Assembly: GCA_963768715.1 (NCBI GenBank)
Contig: CAVYJC010000008.1
Coordinates: 1-64,000, forward strand
DNA length: 64,000 nucleotides
Source: DATKEJ01 sp963768715
GTDB lineage: Bacteria > Bacteroidota > Rhodothermia > Rhodothermales > DATKEJ01
Direction of reading: 5' to 3'
Shown: one piece after another, positions 8,121 to 16,481 of the stretch
Layout of the letters: the number at the start of each line of letters is the position of its first letter
Numbering within the stretch: the stretch's first letter is position 1
Position numbers and translations under genes: made by a program
The notes under the pieces: model-generated
What the model saw: the letters and a program-made list of their open reading frames with translations, nothing else
Database searches by the model: none
Told to the model about the DNA's origin: nothing

Positions 8121-9424
8121 ACGCCGAGATCGTAACAGTCGGGGACGAGCTTCTCCTTGGAAGCACCGTCAACACGAATGCGTCGTGGCTTGGAGATCGG
8201 CTGGATCGCCTTGGATTCCGCACGAGGCGCATGGTGACAGTCGGCGACGACCAAGCGGCGATCGCGACGGCCGTCGAAGCGGCCATGACGTCGTCGGATC
8301 TCGTGGTCGTGACCGGCGGATTAGGACCCACTCATGACGACATCACAAAGAAAGCCATATCCGAGCTGCTCGGGATGGACCTGACCATCGATCCTGTTGT
8401 CGAGGCCGAGCTGCGTGCTCGATTCGAGAAACGAGGTCGACCGTTCACGGAAGGAAGGCGAAGCATGGCCATGGTTCCTGCCGGCTTCCAGGCATTCTCA
8501 AATCCGGTTGGCACGGCGCCCGCATTATTCTACGTTCGTGAGAGTGCGAGACCGTGCGGGTTGTTGATTCTGCCCGGCGTTCCCTATGAGATGAAAGCCC
8601 TCGTGGATACGCACGCGGATGCGATTGTGAGCCGGCTTTCGAAGGGTGTGGCCCGGCTCCATCGAACCTTTCTGACAGCTGGGATAACCGAAAACCGTCT
8701 TGAGTCGTTGGTCCAGGATTTGATCGACCAGCGCCATGAGGACGTCCGCTTCGCTTTACTGCCGGATGCGAAAACGGGCGTTCGATTGCGTGTATCCGTC
8801 GACAGCCGGGACGCCGCCGTTGCCCGATCTCACCTCGACCGCGTATGTGAGCAGGTCGCGTCGCGGCTGGGAACCCTTGTCTATGGATTCGACGACGATG
8901 TGCTCGAGGAAGTCGTTGGAGGCTTGCTCCGCCAGTCGGGGCGCACGCTTTCCGTTGCGGAGAGCTGTACAGGCGGGCTGATTTCAGATCGTGTGACCGA
9001 CGTACCTGGCTCATCTGATTACTTCCGGGGCGGCATCGTCGCCTACGACGATTCGATCAAAATCGAAATGCTCGGAGTCAAGCCGGCATCGCTCGAAGTG
9101 CATGGCGCCGTTAGCAAGCAAGTGGCGCTTGAAATGGCGGCCGGATGCCGTGAAAGGTTCGACGTCGACATTGCCGTCTCAGCGACAGGCATTGCGGGTC
9201 CGGGAGGTGGAACAAGCGAGAAGCCGGTCGGAACTGTATTCCTCGGCCTGAGCAGCGAGGATAGTAATCTTGCTATCATGCTCAAGCTCACGGAAAACAG
9301 AACGTTAAACAAAATGCTTACGAGCACGTTGGCGCTGAATCTGATCCGGAAAGTTCTTGCTCCGGATCGAAGTCGGATAGGCTGCGGAACAGCGTGCAAT
9401 CTGGTTTCTAGCGGGTGTGGATAA
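8117..9424 (+). CDS. cinA: CinA family protein (ADP-ribose pyrophosphatase / NMN amidohydrolase)
   Basis: This 435-aa two-domain CinA protein has an N-terminal MoCF-like domain (residues 1-170) with AEIVTVGDELLLG at the start and VVVTGGLGPTHDD. Its C-terminal PncC domain (about 265-420) has SVAESCTGGLIS and SATGIAGPGGG. The C-terminal domain of the family deamidates nicotinamide mononucleotide in NAD recycling. cinA often lies next to recA, as here, and has been linked to competence in Gram-positive bacteria. It starts with GTG after AAAGGAG, overlapping the pyrE stop. Confidence 0.93.
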   Translation: MNAEIVTVGDELLLGSTVNTNASWLGDRLDRLGFRTRRMVTVGDDQAAIATAVEAAMTSSDLVVVTGGLGPTHDDITKKAISELLGMDLTIDPVVEAELRARFEKRGRPFTEGRRSMAMVPAGFQAFSNPVGTAPALFYVRESARPCGLLILPGVPYEMKALVDTHADAIVSRLSKGVARLHRTFLTAGITENRLESLVQDLIDQRHEDVRFALLPDAKTGVRLRVSVDSRDAAVARSHLDRVCEQVASRLGTLVYGFDDDVLEEVVGGLLRQSGRTLSVAESCTGGLISDRVTDVPGSSDYFRGGIVAYDDSIKIEMLGVKPASLEVHGAVSKQVALEMAAGCRERFDVDIAVSATGIAGPGGGTSEKPVGTVFLGLSSEDSNLAIMLKLTENRTLNKMLTSTLALNLIRKVLAPDRSRIGCGTACNLVSSGCG

Positions 9425-9580
9425 ATATATGTGTATGTTGTGTGCGCCGTATTTATCTTCGTTTTCGCCGAGACACGAGGTTATGATTCGGTGATCTCAA
9501 GTGTCTGTATTAGGTGCAGGCGCTTCTGATGCGTCTCTTTAGCATTTTCCGTTCACAAAAAGATTAGGGTTCTGACGGGC

Positions 9581-10642
9581 ATGGGAACAGAAAACGGAAG
9601 TCGCAACGATCCTGCGAAGGAAAGGGCGCTCGATCTCGCATTGAAGCAGATTGAGAAGCAGTTTGGAAAAGGGTCCATCATGAAGCTTGGGGATGCTCCG
9701 GTAGTTTCGATTCCGTCTATTTCGACGGGGTCGCTCGGGCTCGATCACGCGCTCGGCATTGGGGGGCTTCCACGTGGGCGCGTCACGGAGATCTACGGGC
9801 CGGAAAGTTCGGGTAAGACGACGCTGGCCACGCACGTGATCGCCGAGGCGCAAAAGGCAGGCGGCACGTGCGCGTTTATCGACGCCGAGCATGCGTTCGA
9901 TGCCTCGTACGCGGCGAAACTCGGTGTTCAGATTGACAATCTCGTCGTTTCCCAACCGGACACAGGGGAGCAGGCACTCGAGATCTGCGACATGCTCATA
10001 CGCAGCGGTGCGCTGGACGTGGTGGTCATTGACTCGGTGGCTGCGTTGGTTCCGAAGGCGGAGATAGAGGGTGAGATGGGCGACAGCCACATGGGCCTTC
10101 AAGCGCGACTCATGAGCCAGGCGCTTCGGAAGTTGACCGGCGTGATCAGTCGAACGAGAACGGTGTTGATCTTTATCAACCAGATTCGTGAGAAGATTGG
10201 CGTCATGTTCGGTAATCCGGAGACGACGACGGGCGGCCGTGCCCTGAAGTTCTACTCGTCCGTTCGTCTCGATATCCGGCGGATCGGCGCCATCAAAGAG
10301 GGCAGCGACGTAGTCGGTAATCGCACCCGGGTGAAGGTCGTCAAGAACAAGGTGGCGCCACCATTCAGGGATGTGGAATTCGATATCATCTACGGAGAGG
10401 GCATCTCCGCGCTGGGAGAATTGATCGACCTTGCGCTGGCAGGGGACATCATTCAAAAGAGTGGGTCCTGGTACTCATACGGCGATATCCGAATCGGTCA
10501 GGGTCGTGATGCCGCCAAGCAATGGCTTCGCGATAACGAAGAGCAGTTCGCTGAAGTGAAGCACCAGGTCCGAGGATTTCTGGGAATGCTGCCCTCAGAA
10601 AACGGGGTAGCTGTCGAGGAGCCCGCCGAATCGGAGGGATAG
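9581..10642 (+). CDS. recA: Recombinase RecA
   Basis: This 353-aa ATP-dependent strand-exchange protein serves homologous recombination and the SOS response. Visible features are Walker A GPESSGKT (about residue 68), 'IDAEHAFD', Walker B VVVIDSVAAL, 'EIEGEMGDSHMGLQARLMSQ', the L2 loop region GNPETTTGG, and the C-terminal domain with an acidic tail. It is preceded by a 156-bp intergenic region after cinA, so it probably has its own promoter. I looked for an E. coli-type CTG-N10-CAG or Gram-positive GAAC-N4-GTTC LexA box there and found no good match. Confidence 0.98.
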   Translation: MGTENGSRNDPAKERALDLALKQIEKQFGKGSIMKLGDAPVVSIPSISTGSLGLDHALGIGGLPRGRVTEIYGPESSGKTTLATHVIAEAQKAGGTCAFIDAEHAFDASYAAKLGVQIDNLVVSQPDTGEQALEICDMLIRSGALDVVVIDSVAALVPKAEIEGEMGDSHMGLQARLMSQALRKLTGVISRTRTVLIFINQIREKIGVMFGNPETTTGGRALKFYSSVRLDIRRIGAIKEGSDVVGNRTRVKVVKNKVAPPFRDVEFDIIYGEGISALGELIDLALAGDIIQKSGSWYSYGDIRIGQGRDAAKQWLRDNEEQFAEVKHQVRGFLGMLPSENGVAVEEPAESEG

Positions 10643-10643
10643 G

Positions 10644-10685
10644 CACCTTCCTGGTTCCTGGTGCTTGGTTCTTGTTTTGTGGTTT
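10644..10685. repeat. Heptamer tandem array H3 (unit CTGGTTC)
   Basis: Six units read in phase: CACCTTC, CTGGTTC, CTGGTGC, TTGGTTC, TTGTTTT, GTGGTTT. The array begins one base after the recA stop codon and degrades along its length. It lies between recA and the cytochrome c gene. Confidence 0.75.
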
Positions 10686-10748
10686 CACGATATTTGGGGC
10701 GGTCAAATGACCTTTCTGAACTAATGGTTGAATCTGCCACAACTTCCG

Positions 10749-11621
10749 ATGAAAAAAGCACTCAAGATCGTCTTTTCCGTGATCGGTGCACTGCTGGCAA
10801 TTGTCGTTGTCGCCGTGTTCGTTCTGTACCTGATCGGGAAATCCAAGTTCAATGACTCGTACGACTACACTCCCGTCATCACCGAGGTCAGTTCCGACTC
10901 GGCTACCGTTGCGCGCGGAGCACACGTGCTCGCCATTGAAGCGTGCCGGGAGTGCCACGGAGAGAACCTGGCTGGAAACGTCATTGCCGATGCGCCGCCG
11001 TTCCTCATTGCGGCGCCAAATCTGACGTCCGGCAAAGGCGGTATCGGCGCGAACTATACCCCGTCCGACTGGGACAAGGCGATTCGAAGCGGCGTCGCCA
11101 AGGATGGACGAGGACTCATCATCATGCCGTCGGAGATATACAAGAACCTGAGCGACCAAGATGCCGAGGCGCTCATCGCATACCTCGAGCAGGTCGCCCC
11201 AGTCGATCACGAACTGCCCAAGCGAGAGATACGGCTGCTCGGATACATCATCGCTGCGACCGCAGGCCCCCTCACTAATACGTCCGAACCTGGCCATGCG
11301 CCTGCCGTTACCCCCGAACGGGCTCCGACAGACGAGTTTGGCAAATACCTCGCCACGACCTCTTGCGAAGGCTGCCACGGACCGAAACTGGATGGAATAG
11401 GCGCTCCCGGAGGCGACCCCGACAGTCCGCCTCCACCAAGCCTGGCGGCCGCTGCGGCGTGGAGCCTCGACGATTTCATGACGACGATTCGGACCGGAGT
11501 GAATCCGAACGGACGCGAGCTGCAGGCCAAGTACATGCCCTGGAAATCGTTCCGAAACATGACGGACGTCGAACTCGAAGCGTTGCATACGCACCTGCAG
11601 CACGTCTTCGCAGCGCATTGA
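10749..11621 (+). CDS. Diheme c-type cytochrome, membrane-anchored
   Basis: This 290-aa protein has an N-terminal membrane segment (about residues 5-30) that serves as signal or anchor. Two cytochrome c domains follow, with heme-binding motifs CRECH (Cys66) and CEGCH (Cys206). Each domain has a downstream methionine candidate for the sixth ligand ('LIIMPSEIY' and 'YMPWKSF'). It probably carries electrons in the periplasm; its partners are not visible here. The ATG giving MKKALKIVFSVIG was chosen over an upstream TTG because it starts right at the positive residues of the signal. The DsbD-like protein at 51 kb could supply the reductant needed for heme attachment. Confidence 0.87.
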   Translation: MKKALKIVFSVIGALLAIVVVAVFVLYLIGKSKFNDSYDYTPVITEVSSDSATVARGAHVLAIEACRECHGENLAGNVIADAPPFLIAAPNLTSGKGGIGANYTPSDWDKAIRSGVAKDGRGLIIMPSEIYKNLSDQDAEALIAYLEQVAPVDHELPKREIRLLGYIIAATAGPLTNTSEPGHAPAVTPERAPTDEFGKYLATTSCEGCHGPKLDGIGAPGGDPDSPPPPSLAAAAAWSLDDFMTTIRTGVNPNGRELQAKYMPWKSFRNMTDVELEALHTHLQHVFAAH

Positions 11622-11649
11622 TTCCGGGAGGCATTATCCCAGTAGCAGT

Positions 11650-12336
11650 GTGGATGTCGTAACCTCTGCTCGCGAGGCGCTCAGGGCGAACCGGGATCCT
11701 GAGAGGGCCGCGCCCATGCAGGCGTACATGAAGTCCGAGATGCCGTTTCTCGGTATCCAGGCCGGTCCCCGCAGGAAGATCTGTTACGCGGTGTTCAAGC
11801 GTCATCCTCTCGAGGATGCTGCTGCGTGGATAGATGCGACCCTCACTTTGTGGCGTGAGGCGGAGTACCGTGAGGAACGGTATGCGGCACTCGATCTGAT
11901 CGGATACGCTCGATACCGTCGTTTTCGATCGCCTTCGTGCATGCCTATGTATGAAGAAATGATCGTAACCGGCGCATGGTGGGACTTCGTCGACGAACTG
12001 GCAGTGCGCCATGTAGGAGCGCTCCTCGATGACTACTCCCGGGAGATCGAGCCAATCTTGAGGGCCTGGTCAATCGACGAAAACCTTTGGAGGCGACGAA
12101 CTGCGATCATCTGTCAAGTGCTCAGAAAGAACCGCACGGATGAGGTCCTGCTCTCTGACTGTATCGAACCTTCAATCGATCGAAAGGAGTTCTTTCTGCG
12201 GAAGGCGATCGGTTGGGCGCTCAGAGCGCAGAGTCTTGTCGACCCAGCGTTCGTCCGGTCGTACGTCGAGGCCAATGCCGAGCGCTTGAGTCCACTCTCC
12301 GTGAAGGAAGCCCTGCGGCGAATCTCGGACAAATAA
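11650..12336 (+). CDS. AlkD-like DNA alkylation repair protein
   Basis: This 228-aa all-helical HEAT-repeat-like protein belongs to the DNA alkylation repair (AlkD) family, whose members excise N3- and N7-alkylated bases without base flipping. 'YMKSEMPFLGIQAGPRR' near residue 27 and 'WWDFVDELAVRHVG' near residue 109 match the family's conserved segments (PFxGV-like and WD-VD). The Asp in the second is the usual key residue. The GTG start lies 28 bp after the cytochrome gene, so the two may be co-transcribed, though their functions are unrelated. Confidence 0.85.
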   Translation: MDVVTSAREALRANRDPERAAPMQAYMKSEMPFLGIQAGPRRKICYAVFKRHPLEDAAAWIDATLTLWREAEYREERYAALDLIGYARYRRFRSPSCMPMYEEMIVTGAWWDFVDELAVRHVGALLDDYSREIEPILRAWSIDENLWRRRTAIICQVLRKNRTDEVLLSDCIEPSIDRKEFFLRKAIGWALRAQSLVDPAFVRSYVEANAERLSPLSVKEALRRISDK

Positions 12337-12337
12337 G

Positions 12338-12368
12338 TTGACATAAGTGCTTTGAGGGACTACATTTG
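12338..12368 (+). promoter_or_regulatory. Strong sigma70-type promoter
   Basis: TTGACA (12338-12343), a 17-bp spacer, then TACATT (12361-12366). This is one of the best promoter matches in the window. The -10 box also reads TACATTTG, which fits the Bacteroidota TAnnTTTG element. It would give an unusually long leader of about 145 nt before the small gene at 12520. Confidence 0.65.
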
Positions 12369-12519
12369 ATCCCACTGAGGCATCCCGGCAGCTGGAGAGG
12401 CTAGCGACCGGAGATGTTGAAGTGCCATGCGGCTGGAGATGCGATTTTGGGGATCGTAGGCATGGTTTTCCACCGTGCTTGTTGTGACGGGGAATTCAGC
12501 CAAATCAGGAGGTGTTCAT

Positions 12520-12936
12520 ATGCGCGGCTTTCGCTGGCTTTTCGCGTTAGTGGGGTTGGTCGGATTGTACCTGCTTGTCTTCAGAGGCGAAGACGGTGGG
12601 CAAATCCATGAAGGGACGATAACGCTCACCAGACAGGCAGCAATTCAAGGCTTGAACGAGACCGCCAGGAAGCTCGTCGCCGACTCAACGAGTTGGTCGA
12701 ACCATCCCGAGAAATACGCATTCCTTAATGCGTCTCTGGGAGACGTTCGCTACTCCACTGAGGTGGCGGCACCGTACGGCGAATCCGTGTCAAAGAATGG
12801 TTGCGCCGTCGATACGGTGGATGTCGTGTCGACTGCCGCGCTCGAAAACGGAGAATCACATCGGGTTGAGGCTACTTACGTTCGCACGTGCGGAGACGAC
12901 ATGGGCATTCGTCTCGTGAATTTCGCGGAACGCTAG
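12520..12936 (+). CDS. Small membrane-anchored or exported protein of unknown function
   Basis: This 138-aa protein is not recognised. It opens MRGFRWLFALVGLVGLYLLV, a single hydrophobic anchor or signal after two arginines, followed by a soluble domain of about 115 residues with two cysteines (in 'NGCAVDT' and 'RTCGDD') that could form a disulfide outside the cytosol. The start is set by an excellent ribosome-binding site, AGGAGGT, 6 bases upstream of the ATG; the frame is open 15 codons further upstream but has no such site. A strong promoter match lies 150 bp upstream. It stands alone. Confidence 0.7.
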   Translation: MRGFRWLFALVGLVGLYLLVFRGEDGGQIHEGTITLTRQAAIQGLNETARKLVADSTSWSNHPEKYAFLNASLGDVRYSTEVAAPYGESVSKNGCAVDTVDVVSTAALENGESHRVEATYVRTCGDDMGIRLVNFAER

Positions 12937-13172
12937 GCGAAAGTCGGGCGCCGTTGCGCCGCGAAAGTGCGTCGAGTGGAGTCACTTCAATTCGCAAACA
13001 TTTACTTTCGAATGCTATTGTTCAGATAGCACCTCGACTGGAGGTCAAATCAGTAACATAGACACGTCCACCGCTGCCGAGACCGCTTGCTAGAATGGGC
13101 AAATAGCTGGTCGCAGTAGCACTCGCCTACTGATTCGCCTTCCGAACGCAAATCACTGGAGGTATTTGCGCC

Positions 13173-14696
13173 ATGAAAACGTTATCTAGCCTACGTATCA
13201 GACACTCGTATTCATCCTTGCCGTCGGCACGGCACCAGCATGGGTCAGGCTGCCCGCATCGGTAACATGTTATGCCACGCCTGGCGTGGCCAATCGGTAG
13301 CCTGTACACGATCGATCTCGTGTACAGGCGCGGGCACGCTCGTTGGTCAAATGACGGGGACAGTGGGCCTATCCCCGGACTTGCTGTCAATCCCAGCGGG
13401 CAGTTGTACTCGACAACGACGCATTCGGGTCACCGATCTCCACGGTCGACTCTTATGGGTTAACAGTCAACTGCGGTCGCTGATCTCGGACAATCGGAGA
13501 AACGGGTATCTATCTGGTCGACGGGCATCGCATTCGACGAGCCGACGTGCTCTATGGCGTCGGTTTCAGGACGTGTATTTGGTGCTGGCTCTCTTCACCA
13601 TCGATCCAGCCACGGCGGTGGGGAGATCGGAGAACTTACCCACGGCTATGCCGGACTCGCCTTCGACCCCACCAACGGCATGCTCTATGCCTCCGCGGGC
13701 GGGGCATTCGATCAAGGTGGGCAGATCCTGACAATAGATCAGAATACAGGTGCCGACACCTCATCGGCTATACCGGATATTGGCGGCGCTACGCCGATAT
13801 GGCTTTCGACGCAGATGGAAATCTGTTCGGGCTCAAGGGAGGTGGACTGTCTGGGACCCCAAAACGTGCTCATTTCGATCAACAAAGGAACGGGCGTCAG
13901 AAGGGACAGTCATCGCGATCGGGTCGGTAAATCGACGCATGAGTGGATTCACGTGCTACAGTGGACGATGAGGCGGCGATGGACCCACAATGGTGTTCAT
14001 CGACATCAAACCCGGGGCATGCCCGAATCAACTCAACAGCAATGCCAACTGCGTTGTCAACGTTGCTATCCTTGGCACCGCCGACTTCGACGTCGCAGAC
14101 ATCGACGTGAGTTCGCTGACGCTGGCCGGACAGTCGCCTATCCAAGCTATGAATACTCGGACGTAAGTCAACCGCCGGCTGATGAAGGACCGTGTGCCTG
14201 TACGACCGACGGGGCGGACGGCTACGTGGATCTCCAGTTGAAGTTCAAGAATCAGGATCTCCTTGCCACACTGGGAGACTTGGAGGACGGAGACGAGTTC
14301 ACGCTGACGATGGAGGGCGCACTCAACGACGAAACCGATATCGCCGGTGAAGACTGCATCGTCATAAAGGTCCCAGGCAAGAAGTCTGGCAAGGGAGATG
14401 AGGATGTTGCAACGCCGGCATCGTTCGCCCTCGAGCAGAACTATCCCAATCCGTTCAATCCGACAACGTCGATTGCATTCAGCCTTCCGGCCGAGACGTT
14501 CGTCGATCTGGCCGTGTACAATACCATGGGCCAGCGAGTGGCGACACTCGTATCGTCTACGCTTCCTGCCGGGCGCCACACGGTGCAATGGAGTGCGACG
14601 GACGATTTGGGTCGCCAGTTGTCAAGCGGACTCTACATCTATCGTATCGCTGCGGGTGAATTCGTTCAAACGCAGAAAATGCTACTCCTGGAGTGA
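13173..14696 (+). pseudogene. Degraded T9SS-exported protein gene with many frameshifts
   Basis: A gene start is clear: GGAGGT, then ATG giving MKTLSSLRI, then (frame-shifted) a signal-like TLVFILAVGTAPAW. Fragments recognisable as one protein alternate among all three frames: 'GSLYTIDLV', 'TGAGTLVGQ', 'PIPGLAVNPSGQLYSTT', 'PISTVDSYG', 'GYAGLAFDPTNGMLY', 'YADMAFDADGNLFGL', 'DIKPGACPNQLN', 'VAILGTADFDV'. The last 500 bp are one open frame ending in a type A T9SS sorting domain with 'FALEQNYPNPFNPTTS'. At least eight indels of mixed direction are needed to join the pieces. The parent protein was probably a secreted beta-propeller-like surface protein. Either the gene is dead or the local sequence is poor. 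Confidence 0.8.
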
Positions 14697-14726
14697 CCTC
14701 CGCCTCCCTTGGTCACTTGGGGACAG

Positions 14727-14764
14727 GGGCGGTTCCGATTTCGGTCGGAACCGCCCTTTTCTTG
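14727..14764 (+). terminator. Rho-independent terminator after the T9SS pseudogene
   Basis: A 12-bp perfect stem GGGCGGTTCCGA / TCGGAACCGCCC encloses a 6-base TTTCGG loop and is followed by TTTTCTT. It lies 30 bp after the stop codon of the T9SS sorting-domain frame. Confidence 0.9.
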
Positions 14765-14821
14765 AATCCATGAAGCCGAACTTGCGTAGATAACCCTACC
14801 TGCCAACAAACCTTCCTGGCC

Positions 14822-15115
14822 ATGTCGGAGTTCGAGGTCTTGATCCCACTCGCCTTCTTCCTGTTTGCCTTCATCATCCTCTCCAAAATGATGAAGTACA
14901 GGCACGAGCGAAAGAAGTGGGAGTTGATGAAGCACGACGACGGGGCCGAAAAGAGTCTCACCACCTCGGAGCTCCAGCTTATGATCGATGAGGCGGTGGC
15001 TCATGCGACCCTGGAACTCGAATCGAGGCTTGAGCGACTTGAAAGACCGCAACTGGAGAGTCACAGTGAAACCGAGCCGGTTGCGAAGACGATCGGTCGT
15101 GAGGGAGGGCGCTGA
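14822..15115 (+). CDS. Small membrane protein with cytosolic coiled-coil tail
   Basis: This 97-aa protein is of unknown function. One N-terminal transmembrane helix (about residues 5-24, 'VLIPLAFFLFAFIILSKMM') is followed by a basic stretch, then a charged region likely to form a coiled coil ('ATLELESRLERLERPQLE'). The layout resembles phage-shock PspB/PspC-linked small proteins, but there is no sequence motif that proves it. It follows a strong terminator, has no clear ribosome-binding site, and ends 266 bp before the glycan cluster. Confidence 0.55.
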   Translation: MSEFEVLIPLAFFLFAFIILSKMMKYRHERKKWELMKHDDGAEKSLTTSELQLMIDEAVAHATLELESRLERLERPQLESHSETEPVAKTIGREGGR

Positions 15116-15381
15116 ACGGGCAAGCTTCCTGGAGGCCGCCTGACACCGCGACGCCGTTTCTGTGGTACCTTCGAACGGAACCGGACGGGGTGTTTCGTCG
15201 CGGCGGTCGTATCACGCATGCTTGTTTTCTTCCGGAACTGGCTTATCCTATCTTCCGCACTCGACCAAAAGACTGAGGGACTACAATTCGGCAAGTACCA
15301 CGGCGTCCCCAAATCGACATGGATCCGGAACTGAGGCAGACTCACGATTGACCGACTGGATCCCGTCACATCGCATCGACT

Positions 15382-16470
15382 GTGCGACGGCCCCGACTTC
15401 TACTCATATACCAACTCAGCAGATCTTTCGTCGCCGACGATCTGAGCCTTCTGAGTGATGAATATGAGGTTCAAACCTTTCAATTCGGGGCACCCAAGTC
15501 GTTGCCGAAGATGGTAAAGGCTTTCTTGTCTCAGTGCATCTGGTTGTTAAAGGAGTTGAAGGCCGCCGAGGTAGTCGTTTGTTGGTTTGCCGATTACCAC
15601 GGCTTTTTGCCGACTCTCTTTGCTAAAGCTCTCAAGAAGCCGGTGATTGTTATCCTCGGCGGATACGACGCAATACGTCTTCCGTCACTGGGTTACGGGG
15701 CTTACCTGAAGAGGTGGCGCCGCCTGTTCCAAGGGTATGTCTTGAAGAATGCGAACGTGCTCCTACCTGTCTCAGATTCTTTGATTTGGAGCAAGAACTC
15801 TTTTGCGACTTGGCCTGAAGAGTCAGTGCAGGGAATTCAGGCACTTTTCCCCGGACTCGGGACGAGGACTGAGACAGTTCCGACCGGCTATGTCCCAGAG
15901 GATTGGCCGCTGGGTCCAGACTTGCGAGAGCCTATTGTTAGCACGGTTGCAATTCTGGGTGACCACGTGACTCTCAGACGCAAAGGTATAGATCTTCTCA
16001 TTGAGGCCGCCAGGCGCCTGCCTGACGTCAAGTTCAGGATCATCGGCATTCAGCCAGAGTTTTTGGAAGAGATGCGAGATATCTATGCGCCGCCGGCAAA
16101 TGTGAAACTGATTCCGAGAACCCCCAGGGAGGAGCTTTCGACGCTGTATCAGCAGACCTCTGTTTATGCGCAGGTTTCCCGAGCGGAAGGACTGCCTAAC
16201 GTTCTTTGTGAGGCCATGTTGTCAGGCTGCATTCCTGTTGGCAGCGCCGTGTTTGGGATTCCTGACGGTGTCGGGAACGCAGGGTTCATTGTGGATCGCC
16301 CCGATCCCGAGCTCCTCGCTTCGACCATCGACGAGGCGCTCCGATCCGATCCCTCAAAAAGAAAGGACGCAAGGAACCACATTGTTCAATCCTTCCATCG
16401 TGACAGACGGCGATCCGCGCTCCTCGGGATCTTGAGGTCCCTTCGATCCCAGGCGCTTCAAAATGGATAG
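15382..16470 (+). CDS. Glycosyltransferase, GT4/GT1-like (GT-B fold)
   Basis: This 362-aa glycosyltransferase has a GT-B layout: an N-terminal acceptor domain (with 'CWFADYHGFLPTLFAKAL' and 'VILGGYDAIR') and a C-terminal nucleotide-sugar domain with 'RRKGIDLLIEAARRLPDV', 'VKLIPRTPREELSTLYQ' and 'SRAEGLPNVLCEAMLSG' (the E-x7-E motif region). It is probably cytosolic or peripheral, adding one sugar to a lipid-linked glycan. The donor and linkage cannot be told. It is the first gene of a four-gene glycan run; the GTG start is the first start in the open frame and is 12 bp upstream of no other candidate. Confidence 0.87.
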   Translation: MRRPRLLLIYQLSRSFVADDLSLLSDEYEVQTFQFGAPKSLPKMVKAFLSQCIWLLKELKAAEVVVCWFADYHGFLPTLFAKALKKPVIVILGGYDAIRLPSLGYGAYLKRWRRLFQGYVLKNANVLLPVSDSLIWSKNSFATWPEESVQGIQALFPGLGTRTETVPTGYVPEDWPLGPDLREPIVSTVAILGDHVTLRRKGIDLLIEAARRLPDVKFRIIGIQPEFLEEMRDIYAPPANVKLIPRTPREELSTLYQQTSVYAQVSRAEGLPNVLCEAMLSGCIPVGSAVFGIPDGVGNAGFIVDRPDPELLASTIDEALRSDPSKRKDARNHIVQSFHRDRRRSALLGILRSLRSQALQNG

Positions 16471-16481
16471 ACCCTCCTGAG

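Noticed and set aside
9425..9580. LexA/SOS box upstream of recA
   Set aside because: No CTG-N10-CAG or GAAC-N4-GTTC match of useful quality in this gap. The lineage may use another LexA site, so SOS control is not excluded.
13240..13971. Several overlapping short plus-strand genes
   Set aside because: They are fragments of one frameshifted T9SS cargo gene, not separate genes.
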